In this document: positions 1-7,731 of the stretch, one piece after another
Position numbering within the stretch: the first letter of the stretch is position 1
Layout of the letters: the number at the start of each line of letters is the position of its first letter
Source: an uncultured Eubacteriales bacterium
GTDB lineage: Bacteria > Bacillota > Clostridia > Oscillospirales > Acutalibacteraceae
Length of the DNA: 64,000 bases
Assembly: GCA_934491515.1 (NCBI GenBank)
Contig: CAKSTF010000002.1
Coordinates: 1-64,000 of the forward strand
Reading direction: 5' to 3'
Translations under genes and position numbers: made by a program
The notes under the pieces: model-generated
Databases searched by the model: none
Told to the model about the DNA's origin: nothing
The model's input: only the letters and a program-made list of their open reading frames with translations

Positions 1-1
1 G

Positions 2-77
2 TGGTGCCTCCGGTCGGAATCGAACCAACGACACGGGGATTTTCAGTCCCCTGCTCTACCGACTGAGCTACAGAGGC
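2..77 (-). tRNA. tRNA-Phe (GAA)
   Basis: Reading the minus strand gives a 76-nt cloverleaf with acceptor GCCTCTG/CGGAGGC, T-loop GGTTCGATTCC and an anticodon loop CTGAAAA, so the anticodon is GAA (phenylalanine). The 3' CCA is encoded. It is the last of three closely packed tRNAs transcribed leftwards. Confidence 0.97.
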
Positions 78-80
78 AAA

Positions 81-157
81 TGGCGACCTGGATGGGGATC
101 GAACCCACGACCTCTAGCGTGACAGGCTAGCGTTCTAACCAGCTGAACTACCAGGCC
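81..157 (-). tRNA. tRNA-Asp (GTC)
   Basis: A 77-nt cloverleaf on the minus strand with acceptor GGCCTGG, anticodon stem CTAGC and loop CTGTCAC gives anticodon GTC (aspartate). CCA is encoded. Only 3 nt separate it from tRNA-Phe, so the cluster is processed from one transcript. Confidence 0.97.
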
Positions 158-162
158 AAAAA

Positions 163-238
163 TGGTGGGAACAATAGGGCTCGAACCTATGACCCTCTGC
201 TTGTAAGGCAGATGCTCTCCCAGCTGAGCTATGCTCCC
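163..238 (-). tRNA. tRNA-Val (TAC)
   Basis: A 76-nt cloverleaf on the minus strand with acceptor GGGAGCA/TGTTCCC and anticodon loop CTTACAA gives anticodon TAC (valine). CCA is encoded. It is promoter-proximal in the Val-Asp-Phe cluster. Confidence 0.97.
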
Positions 239-280
239 ACGAGCGCTGGCTTTGCTTGAAACTCACCGGCGACAAACAAT

Positions 281-309
281 ATACTATCATAAGTGCCTTT
301 TAATGTCAA
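281..309 (-). promoter_or_regulatory. Promoter of the tRNA Val-Asp-Phe cluster
   Basis: On the minus strand TTGACA (304-309) and TAGTAT (281-286) are separated by 17 nt, about 40 nt upstream of tRNA-Val. The rest of the gap 239-382 is AT-rich and holds nothing else I can name. Confidence 0.75.
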
Positions 310-382
310 GTAATTTTTTTAATTTTTTTAAACGTCTTTTTTTATAAGCGTTTAAGCCGCGTAACAACACCTTTAATATACT

Positions 383-1114
383 TTAAAAACCGCGTTTTTT
401 GCACACATACATAAGCCGCTGTGTTTTACGAATCGGCTTTTTATATGTATCGCCGTCGGTTATCTCAAGGATATCAAATCCGGCTTTTTTTAAAGCGCGC
501 CGCACGGCGGACCTTTTGAACGCCGTTTCGGTAAACGTTTCACTGCTTTTTAAATATGTACCGTCTTCCCCGACAAAAAAATCAAGTTTAACGGTAACGC
601 TTCGGCTTTTTTTATCATATTCGTTTTGCCATATGCAGTAAACGCCGCCTTTTTCCTTTATAAAGGTATTATCGGCAAGCACACGTTTATGCTTATAAAC
701 GGTATTGATATCAAAAATAAAAAGTTTTTCGTTTTCAAGAAAAAGCGCCGTTCTTTGCAGAACCTTGCAAAAATCATCATAATTCCGGAGATGATTAAGC
801 CCGTCAAGACAGCATATCGCGCCGTCTACCGTGCCGTACAGGTCAAGTTCTGTCATATCCTGACAGATATAAAGGATATCTCCGCCCTTTTCCGCCGCGC
901 GGGAGAGCATTTCCGCCGATATATCAACGCCTATAACCGACGTATCCGCAGAAGAAAACTCACGCGAAAAGGCGCCCGTGCCGCAGGCAAGATCCAAAAG
1001 CAGCGTCGGCACTGCGCCGTATTTCAGGAATACGCCGCGAATATATTCGGCGCGCCTTTTATAATCGGCGTCACTCATAAGAGTATCATAAACGGCGGCA
1101 AAAGAATCATACAT
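383..1114 (-). CDS. Class I SAM-dependent methyltransferase
   Basis: The 243-residue protein has a Rossmann-type SAM-binding core: motif I DLACGTG at about residues 41-47, followed by the acidic strand VIGVDIS near 60 and the QDMTELDL segment near 83. It is cytoplasmic, with no signal or membrane segment. The substrate cannot be told from sequence; this subfamily (Methyltransf_25/11 type, UbiE-like) includes small-molecule and tRNA enzymes. Its ATG overlaps the end of asnB by 8 bp, so it is translationally coupled to that gene and lies downstream in the same operon. Whether the pairing reflects a shared pathway is unknown. Confidence 0.85.
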   Translation of the reverse strand: MYDSFAAVYDTLMSDADYKRRAEYIRGVFLKYGAVPTLLLDLACGTGAFSREFSSADTSVIGVDISAEMLSRAAEKGGDILYICQDMTELDLYGTVDGAICCLDGLNHLRNYDDFCKVLQRTALFLENEKLFIFDINTVYKHKRVLADNTFIKEKGGVYCIWQNEYDKKSRSVTVKLDFFVGEDGTYLKSSETFTETAFKRSAVRRALKKAGFDILEITDGDTYKKPIRKTQRLMYVCKKRGF

Positions 1115-2957
1115 TTTCGCTTACCTTACCGAAAAATTCTTCGTACCATACAAGGAATGTGTAAACCGTCCATATCTTGCGGCTTACGTCTTCTTTGCCG
1201 CTTCTGTGGCGGTCAAGCAGTTTTACAAGTTTTGCGGTATCGAAATACTTTTCCGCCGCAGGCGACAAAAACGCCGCTTTGACCTTGTTGTAATATTCGT
1301 CCTGTTTAAGCCACACGCGTATGGGCACGGGGAAACCGAGTTTGTCCTTTTTTGCGGTAAGTTCCGGCAGCGTTTTTTCCGCCGCAACGCGCAGCGCGTA
1401 TTTGGTGGTCTTTGTATTTACACGACAGTCGAGGGGAATCTGTTCCGCCAGCGCCAAAACCTTTTTATCCAAAAACGGCACGCGCAGTTCAAGCGAGTTT
1501 GCCATACTTGTTTTATCCGCTTTAAGCAGTATATCGCCCATAAGCCACATATTTATATCAAGATACTGCATTTTGGTTATGGTGTCCTTATCGCGAACCT
1601 CGCGATAGAACTTATCGCAAAGCACGCGGGGTTCCGAAACAGAGCGTGAAATTTCGCTTTTAAGTATCCTGTCGCGCTCTTTTTTAGAGAAAATATCGGC
1701 GTTCCCTATAAAACGCTCTTCAATAGTTTTTCCCCTTCTTATAAGATAGTTGATACCGTGCACATGGGGAAGATGTTCACAAATGCGGCTGATAACGCGC
1801 CTTATCGGGAAAGGTATGCTGTCGTAAGCCGTAACGGTTATCGGCTCCTGATATATGCGGTAGCCGCCGAAAAGTTCGTCGGCGCCCTCGCCCGACATTA
1901 CTACCTTAACGTATTTTGACGCAAGATTGCTTACAAAGTAAAGGGCGATGGCCGCAGGGTCGGCAAGAGGCTCGTCCATAAAATACTGTATTTTCGGGAA
2001 GGTCCCCCAATATTCTTCGGGCGTTATAACCTTCGATATATTTTCCACCTTAATGGTATCGGCAAATTTCTTTGCATAATGAATTTCGTTATAGCGGTCG
2101 CCGTCCGGACTTTCAAAGCCCACGGTAAAGGTCTTATCAACATCCGCCGCTTCGGCAATGTAACTTGAATCTATGCCGGATGAAAGGAAAGAACCTACTT
2201 CAACATCGGCTATTTTGTGCGCTTTTACCGATTCCCTTATTGTTTTGTCTATGCGGTCGGCATAATATTCAAGAACTCCGGGGACCTCGTTGAAATCGGG
2301 ACGGAAGTACCTTGCAGTCTCAATCTTTCCGTCCTTAAATTTAAAGCAATGCGCGGGCGGAAGTTTGTAAACGCCTTTAAAAAACGTTTCTTCGGTAGGC
2401 GAATACTGGAAAGACAGGTAGTGTGCAAGCGCTTCCTCGTTAAGTTCTTTTTTAAATTCCGGATGGTCTAAAAACGCCTTTATTTCCGAGCCGAATATAA
2501 AACTGTTGCCCATAAACGTATAGTAAAAGGGTTTTATTCCGAATATATCGCGCGCACCGAAAAGCGAATTATCCGCCTTGTTATAAATAACAAAGGCATA
2601 CATACCGCGAAGTTTTTCAACAATTTTTTCGCCCCACTGTTCAAACCCGTGAAGCAGCACTTCGCTGTCGGCGTGGGACTTGAACGTATGACCTGCCGCG
2701 ATAAGTTCTTCTTTAATTTCTTTGAAATTGTATATCTCACCGTTAAAGACAAGAACAAGAGAACCGTCCTCGTTAAACATGGGCTGGTCGCCGTCTTCAA
2801 GACCGATTATGCTGAGCCTTCTGAAACCGAGGGCTACATTTTCGTCTATATAAGACCCTTCCGAATCGGGACCGCGGTGAATTATGCGGTTCTTGCACAT
2901 TGAAAGAACAGTACCGTCATCCTTTATATAATTTGTAAAGCCCACAAATCCGCACAT
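1107..2957 (-). CDS. asnB: Asparagine synthetase, glutamine-hydrolysing
   Basis: Converts aspartate to asparagine using ATP and glutamine. The 616-residue protein begins MCGFVGF, placing the class II amidotransferase nucleophile at Cys2, with RGPDSEGSY near 30 and NGEIYNF near 73 for glutamine binding. The C-terminal synthetase domain has the PP-loop pyrophosphatase signature SSGIDSSY near 260 and the GEGADELFGGY segment. Length fits the family (about 610-640). The first gene of a two-gene minus-strand unit with the methyltransferase. A biosynthetic role is expected; some family members instead amidate cell-wall or peptide substrates. Confidence 0.94.
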   Translation of the reverse strand: MCGFVGFTNYIKDDGTVLSMCKNRIIHRGPDSEGSYIDENVALGFRRLSIIGLEDGDQPMFNEDGSLVLVFNGEIYNFKEIKEELIAAGHTFKSHADSEVLLHGFEQWGEKIVEKLRGMYAFVIYNKADNSLFGARDIFGIKPFYYTFMGNSFIFGSEIKAFLDHPEFKKELNEEALAHYLSFQYSPTEETFFKGVYKLPPAHCFKFKDGKIETARYFRPDFNEVPGVLEYYADRIDKTIRESVKAHKIADVEVGSFLSSGIDSSYIAEAADVDKTFTVGFESPDGDRYNEIHYAKKFADTIKVENISKVITPEEYWGTFPKIQYFMDEPLADPAAIALYFVSNLASKYVKVVMSGEGADELFGGYRIYQEPITVTAYDSIPFPIRRVISRICEHLPHVHGINYLIRRGKTIEERFIGNADIFSKKERDRILKSEISRSVSEPRVLCDKFYREVRDKDTITKMQYLDINMWLMGDILLKADKTSMANSLELRVPFLDKKVLALAEQIPLDCRVNTKTTKYALRVAAEKTLPELTAKKDKLGFPVPIRVWLKQDEYYNKVKAAFLSPAAEKYFDTAKLVKLLDRHRSGKEDVSRKIWTVYTFLVWYEEFFGKVSENV

Positions 2958-3024
2958 ACTTTACGAAACTCCTTTTAAATGCCGCGTGGCAGTTTTTAAA
3001 CTCTAACCCGATTATTATACACCA

Positions 3025-3549
3025 TTATTTCGGATTTGTCTTTATTTTTTTTAAAACGAGCAGACAAACGGCGCCTACCGCGCCGCCCGAAACCGCCCCG
3101 GCGGCAATCAGGACGGGCAGATAATAAAAAACGCCCGTGCCCGATATTGCCGCTGCCACGGCGCACTGGACGATATTATGCGTAACTCCGCCCAAAACAC
3201 TGCCGCCTGCGGCACTTACCGATTTAAAACGTGAAACAAAACATACCGCAAGAAGCGACGCCGTGCCTGCCGCAATTGCAAACACAAAAGATACGGCGCT
3301 GCCGAACAGCAAAGCCGACAAAAGAATCCTTGCGGTATTTACGGCAAACGCACCCTTTTTATCGCCGGAAAACGCTAGGCAAAGCGCGACCGAGTTTGAA
3401 AGACCGAGTTTTATCCCCGGCGCTATAAAAGCAAGGGGCAACAGGCTTTCTATATACGAGGCAACAAGGCATGCCGCAGTAAACATGGCGTAAACGCAAA
3501 GGCGCTTTGTATCTACTTTATTTGTACCGTTACCCTGTTCGGAAGGCAT
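3025..3549 (-). CDS. Gx transporter family membrane protein (EetB-like)
   Basis: A 174-residue, strongly hydrophobic protein with about five membrane segments and the LPLAFIAPGIKLGLSNSVAL motif typical of the Hpre_diP_synt_I / Gx transporter family. An upstream ATG exists at 3594, but 3549 is chosen because GGGGG lies about 10 nt before it and the protein then starts just inside the previous gene. Family knowledge: the Listeria homologue EetB works with EetA in extracellular electron transfer, probably moving flavin cofactor across the membrane. Here it follows a NusG_II (EetA-like) gene, with an ApbE gene diverging from the pair. The older name 'heptaprenyl diphosphate synthase component I' is probably a misannotation. 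Confidence 0.8.
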   Translation of the reverse strand: MPSEQGNGTNKVDTKRLCVYAMFTAACLVASYIESLLPLAFIAPGIKLGLSNSVALCLAFSGDKKGAFAVNTARILLSALLFGSAVSFVFAIAAGTASLLAVCFVSRFKSVSAAGGSVLGGVTHNIVQCAVAAAISGTGVFYYLPVLIAAGAVSGGAVGAVCLLVLKKIKTNPK

Positions 3550-3839
3550 ATAACGGTTTCCCCCTTTGCCGATATTTTCCCCGTGTGTTTGCAAATGCCG
3601 TTTTTACAGTCGGCATTTTGCATGTACGCTTCACCGTTTTTTATAACCACGGTGTTGTTTTCAAGAACAATTTTTTTATCCGTGTTTAAATCGCCCTCGT
3701 ATACCACGGCGTTATTTTCTTTTACAACAACGGTTCTGCCGGCGGTTTTCGGAAAGACAAACAGCGCAAATACCGACACAAGACACGCCGCCGCAACGGA
3801 CGCAACAATCACAACATCGCCCTTTTTCAGAAAAAACAC
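3513..3839 (-). CDS. NusG domain II-containing membrane-anchored protein (EetA-like)
   Basis: About 108 residues from a GTG start: an N-terminal membrane anchor (VVIVASVAAACLVSVFALFV) and an extracytoplasmic NusG_II domain with the diagnostic Cys-x4-Cys (CKNGIC) and ICLPNRV elements. GTG at 3839 is preferred because AAAAGGG precedes it by 9 nt. The ATG at 3890 lies inside the probable promoter and has a poor ribosome site. In Listeria the corresponding protein EetA is needed for surface flavinylation. It ends with TAG and overlaps the next gene, so the two are coupled. Confidence 0.75.
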   Translation of the reverse strand: MFFLKKGDVVIVASVAAACLVSVFALFVFPKTAGRTVVVKENNAVVYEGDLNTDKKIVLENNTVVIKNGEAYMQNADCKNGICKHTGKISAKGETVICLPNRVTVQIK

Positions 3840-3870
3840 CGCCTTTCGCCCTTTTGTGCCGCTTTCGCAC

Positions 3871-3922
3871 AATATATTATATATTAACATATCTTTACAA
3901 AAAAAGAAAGACGATGTATAAT
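3871..3922. promoter_or_regulatory. Back-to-back promoters for the EetA/EetB-like pair and apbE
   Basis: Rightward: TTTACA (3894-3899), 17 nt, TATAAT (3917-3922), immediately before the apbE ATG at 3930. Leftward: TTGTAA (3895-3900 read on minus), 18 nt, TATATT (3871-3876). The two -35 boxes occupy the same bases on opposite strands, so the divergent units probably compete or are co-controlled. Confidence 0.65.
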
Positions 3923-3929
3923 ACCGTAT

Positions 3930-4883
3930 ATGAAAAAAGCTTTTTCTTTAAGTTTGGTTTTTATTCTTGCGGCGCTTTGCGGCTGTTCGCAGGAAGCAAG
4001 CGATACGCAGTTTCTTCTTGATACCGCGGTAACACTTACCGCCGATTGCGATGAAAACACGCTTTCGGAGGCTTTTTTGCTGTGCCGCAAACTTGAAAGC
4101 GAAATGAGCGCCGCGAAATCCGACAGCGACATCGGTCGCATAAACGCTTCAAGCGGCAGCGTTACGGTTTCGGAAGATACGGCGCGCGTGATAGAAAAAG
4201 GGCTTTATATGGGCGCTTTATCGGGCGGTAAGTTTGATATAAGCATTTATCCGCTTACAAGTTTGTGGAACATAAAAGAAGAGGTTGTGCCCTCTAAAGA
4301 CGAAATAGCCGAAGCGCTTAAGAATATCGACTATCAGTCGGTAAAGGTAAGCGGAACTACGGTTGATGCAAACGGCAAAAAACTGGACCTCGGCGGAATA
4401 GCAAAGGGATACATAGCGGACAAAACGCTTGAATTTCTTAAAAATTCGGGCGCAAAACGCGGTGTGCTGAACCTTGGGGGAAACGTAATAGTTTTCGGTG
4501 ACCGATATTACAATGTCGGAATTAAAAAGCCTTTTTCGGAATCGGAACTTTCCGCCACGCTTAAGGTTAAGAACAAAAGCGTTGTAACTTCGGGCGTGTA
4601 CGAGCGTTTTTTTGAAAAAGACGGCAGGCAATACCACCACATAATAGACCCCGATACGGGCTACCCTGCCGATACCGACCTGCTTTCCGCCACGATTATA
4701 AGCGATTCTTCCTTTACCGGGGACGCGCTGTCAACCGTTTGTATATTGCTCGGCAAAAGTGCGGCCGCTGAATTTGCGGAAAATCTCGGCGGGGACGTAC
4801 AGGCGGTTTTTATCGACCGCGATTACAATATTACTTATACTTCCGGAATTAAAAAAGACGGCAGGTATTTGGTTCTTAAATAA
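3930..4883 (+). CDS. apbE: FAD:protein FMN transferase (ApbE/FmnB family lipoprotein)
   Basis: Attaches FMN from FAD to Thr/Ser of target proteins outside the membrane. The 317-residue protein has a lipoprotein signal peptide ending LAALCGC (lipobox Cys about residue 19), then an ApbE domain with the FDISIYPLTSLWN segment, DLGGIAKGYIADK near 150-165, and HHIIDPDTGYPAD near 235. Length fits the family. It diverges from the EetA/EetB-like pair, which suggests a flavin-export and flavinylation unit, but no obvious flavinylated acceptor or Ndh2 lies in the window. No ribosome site is visible: the -10 box ends only 7 bp before ATG, so the mRNA may be leaderless. Confidence 0.92.
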   Translation: MKKAFSLSLVFILAALCGCSQEASDTQFLLDTAVTLTADCDENTLSEAFLLCRKLESEMSAAKSDSDIGRINASSGSVTVSEDTARVIEKGLYMGALSGGKFDISIYPLTSLWNIKEEVVPSKDEIAEALKNIDYQSVKVSGTTVDANGKKLDLGGIAKGYIADKTLEFLKNSGAKRGVLNLGGNVIVFGDRYYNVGIKKPFSESELSATLKVKNKSVVTSGVYERFFEKDGRQYHHIIDPDTGYPADTDLLSATIISDSSFTGDALSTVCILLGKSAAAEFAENLGGDVQAVFIDRDYNITYTSGIKKDGRYLVLK

Positions 4884-4913
4884 TTCAACTGATTGATTGT
4901 GAGGTATTTTATA

Positions 4914-7643
4914 ATGGGTTTATTACGCGCAATGTTCGGCAGTTACAGTGAACGTGAACTCCGACGGATAAAACCTATATGCGATAAAGTTCTTTCTTTT
5001 GAGGAAGATTACAGAAAACTTTCGGACGATGAACTTAAAGCCGTAACGCCGCGGCTTAAAGAGCGTCTTTCCGGCGGCGAAACGCTTGACGACATTTTGC
5101 CCGAGGCTTTTGCCGCCTGCAGAGAGGCTGCCGACCGCGTTTTGGGTATGCGCCACTTCCCCGTTCAGGTAATAGGCGGTATCGTTCTGCACCAGGGCAG
5201 AATAAGCGAAATGAAAACAGGCGAAGGTAAAACGCTTGTTGCCACGCTGCCGGCATACCTTAACGCGCTTTCGGGCAAGGGCGTACACATAGTTACGGTA
5301 AACGATTACCTTGCCAAGCGCGACAGCGAATGGATGGGCAAACTTTACAGATTTTTAGGGCTTTCGGTAGGTCTTATAATCCACGGGATGAACGCAGATG
5401 ACAAACGCGAAGCATATAACGCCGATATTACCTACTGCACAAATAACGAACTCGGTTTCGATTATCTTCGTGATAATATGGTTATTTATAAAGAGCAGCG
5501 CGTTCAGCGCGGACACAACTTTGCCATTGTCGACGAGGTGGACTCCATACTTATAGACGAAGCGCGCACGCCGCTTATAATATCGGGTCAGGGCACAAAA
5601 TCAACCGACCTTTACGTTAAAGCGAACAAACTGGCGCTTACCCTTAAGATGGTAAAAGTAAAGGAAATGGACGATAAGCAGACCGACGAATCCGCGGAAT
5701 ACGACGGCGATTACGTTGTGGACGAAAAGGCAAAAATCGCCACGCTTACGCCTTCCGGCGTTAAAAAGGCGGAACAGTTTTTCGGTATAGAAAATCTTAA
5801 CGATACCGAAAATATAGAAATCGCCCACCATGTAAATCAGGCTATCCGCGCGCACGGAATAATGAAGCGCGACGTTGATTATGTGGTTAAGGACGGCGAA
5901 GTAATAATCGTTGACGAATTTACGGGCCGCCTTATGTTCGGCAGACGTTATAACGAGGGTCTGCACCAGGCTATTGAAGCCAAAGAGGGCGTAACGGTAG
6001 CCCACGAATCGAAAACGCTTGCCACCATCACTTTCCAGAACTTCTTCCGCCTTTACAACAAACTTTCGGGTATGACGGGTACCGCCATGACCGAAGAGGC
6101 GGAGTTCCAGGAAATATACAAACTTGACGTTATCGAGATACCTACGAACCGTCCGCTTATAAGAAACGATGAAAACGACGCCGTGTACAAGACCGAAAGG
6201 GCAAAATACAAGGCGGTAATCGAGCGCATTGCCGAAAAACACGCCGCCGGTCAGCCGGTGCTTGTAGGCACGGTAACGATCGAAAAATCGGAACTTTTAT
6301 CCTCGCTTCTTAAAAAGGCTGGCATAAAGCACAATGTTTTGAACGCCAAACACCACGAACGCGAGGCGGAAATAATCGCGCAGGCAGGCAAACCGGGCGC
6401 TGTTACCATAGCTACCAATATGGCGGGCCGCGGCACCGATATAATGTTAGGCGGCAACGCGGAATATCTTGCAAAGGCGGCGCTGCGCGCCGAAGGCCTT
6501 TCGGAGGAAATTATAGCGGAAGCCACGGGTTTTGCCGACACTGACGATAAGGACATTATAGCCGCGCGCGAAAAGTTCCGCAGCCTTTATGACGATTACA
6601 AAGCGGAAATAGCACCCGAAAGCGAGAAGGTACGCCTTGCAGGCGGTCTTTCGATAATAGGCACCGAACGCCACGATTCAAGGCGTATCGACAATCAGCT
6701 GCGCGGCCGTGCCGGACGTCAGGGCGACCCCGGCGACACGAAATTCTACATTTCGCTTGAGGACGATCTTATGCGCCTTTACGGCGGCGAACGTATCTCG
6801 GCGCTTATGGAAACCCTTAAAGTAGACGAGGATATGCCCCTTGAAAGCGGTATTCTTTCCAGAACGATAGAAAGCGCGCAAAAGAAGAAAGAGGGCATGA
6901 ACTTTGCCGCCCGTAAAAGCGTTCTTCAGTACGACGATGTTATGAACAAGCAACGCGAACTTATCTACGATCAGCGCAACCGCGTGCTTGACGGCGAGGA
7001 CCTTAAGGATACCGTTGTGAAGATGATAGATGAAACGGTAGACTCCTATACTAAGATATATCTTGCGGACGACGCCGTTCACGATAACTGGGATTTAAAC
7101 GGTCTTAAAGAACACTTCCTCGGCTGGATTACCGATGAAAACGACCTTGACTTTGATACCGAAACGCTCGGCAATATTTCAAAGGAAGAGGTTGCCGAAC
7201 TGTTAAAGGAAAAGGCGCACGAAAAGTATGCCGAACGCGAAAAAGAACTCGGGGAGCCGCTTATGCGCGAAGTGGAACGCGTTATGCTGCTCAGAAGCGT
7301 TGATACAAACTGGATGGACCATATCGACAATATGGACCAGCTCCGTCAGGGTATCGGACTGCGCGCATACGGCCAGCACGATCCGGTTGTAGAGTACAGA
7401 AACGAAAGTTACGATATGTTCTCTGCAATGACCGACGCCATACGCGAACAGACCGCAAAACTTGTGCTTACGGTTCACGTTAAAACAAACGAAGAGGTAA
7501 AACGCGAAAAGGTTGCCGAAGAATCCTCTGCGGGCGAAAAACCGCAAACGGTAAGAGGAAAGGGCGTTGTGGGCAAAAACGCGCTTTGCCCATGCGGCAG
7601 CGGCAAAAAATACAAACGCTGCTGCGGAAAAGACCTTGACTGA
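4914..7643 (+). CDS. secA: Preprotein translocase ATPase SecA
   Basis: Drives protein export through SecYEG. The 909-residue protein shows the DEAD motor: Walker A MKTGEGKTL, DEVDSILIDEARTP, the TGTAMTEEAEF segment, VTIATNMAGRGTDI and QLRGRAGRQGD, then the scaffold/wing region, and a C-terminal zinc tail CPCGSGKKYKRCC that binds SecB or ribosomes in relatives. ATG 4914 is chosen because GAGG lies 9 nt upstream; an in-frame start at 4893 has no such site. It begins 30 bp after apbE and may be cotranscribed. It ends before a strong terminator. Confidence 0.98.
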   Translation: MGLLRAMFGSYSERELRRIKPICDKVLSFEEDYRKLSDDELKAVTPRLKERLSGGETLDDILPEAFAACREAADRVLGMRHFPVQVIGGIVLHQGRISEMKTGEGKTLVATLPAYLNALSGKGVHIVTVNDYLAKRDSEWMGKLYRFLGLSVGLIIHGMNADDKREAYNADITYCTNNELGFDYLRDNMVIYKEQRVQRGHNFAIVDEVDSILIDEARTPLIISGQGTKSTDLYVKANKLALTLKMVKVKEMDDKQTDESAEYDGDYVVDEKAKIATLTPSGVKKAEQFFGIENLNDTENIEIAHHVNQAIRAHGIMKRDVDYVVKDGEVIIVDEFTGRLMFGRRYNEGLHQAIEAKEGVTVAHESKTLATITFQNFFRLYNKLSGMTGTAMTEEAEFQEIYKLDVIEIPTNRPLIRNDENDAVYKTERAKYKAVIERIAEKHAAGQPVLVGTVTIEKSELLSSLLKKAGIKHNVLNAKHHEREAEIIAQAGKPGAVTIATNMAGRGTDIMLGGNAEYLAKAALRAEGLSEEIIAEATGFADTDDKDIIAAREKFRSLYDDYKAEIAPESEKVRLAGGLSIIGTERHDSRRIDNQLRGRAGRQGDPGDTKFYISLEDDLMRLYGGERISALMETLKVDEDMPLESGILSRTIESAQKKKEGMNFAARKSVLQYDDVMNKQRELIYDQRNRVLDGEDLKDTVVKMIDETVDSYTKIYLADDAVHDNWDLNGLKEHFLGWITDENDLDFDTETLGNISKEEVAELLKEKAHEKYAEREKELGEPLMREVERVMLLRSVDTNWMDHIDNMDQLRQGIGLRAYGQHDPVVEYRNESYDMFSAMTDAIREQTAKLVLTVHVKTNEEVKREKVAEESSAGEKPQTVRGKGVVGKNALCPCGSGKKYKRCCGKDLD

Positions 7644-7654
7644 TAAATAAGGTT

Positions 7655-7685
7655 AAAAAAGCCACCCTGTCGGGTGGCTTTTTTT
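7655..7685. terminator. Bidirectional intrinsic terminator after secA
   Basis: Perfect stem GCCACCC/GGGTGGC with a TGTC loop, flanked by A6 on the left and T7 on the right, so it can stop both secA and the leftward ABC operon converging on it. Confidence 0.92.
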
Positions 7686-7731
7686 GTGTGAAATTTATCG
7701 GGCAGGGTTTGTTTTTAAACTTTTGCGTTCG

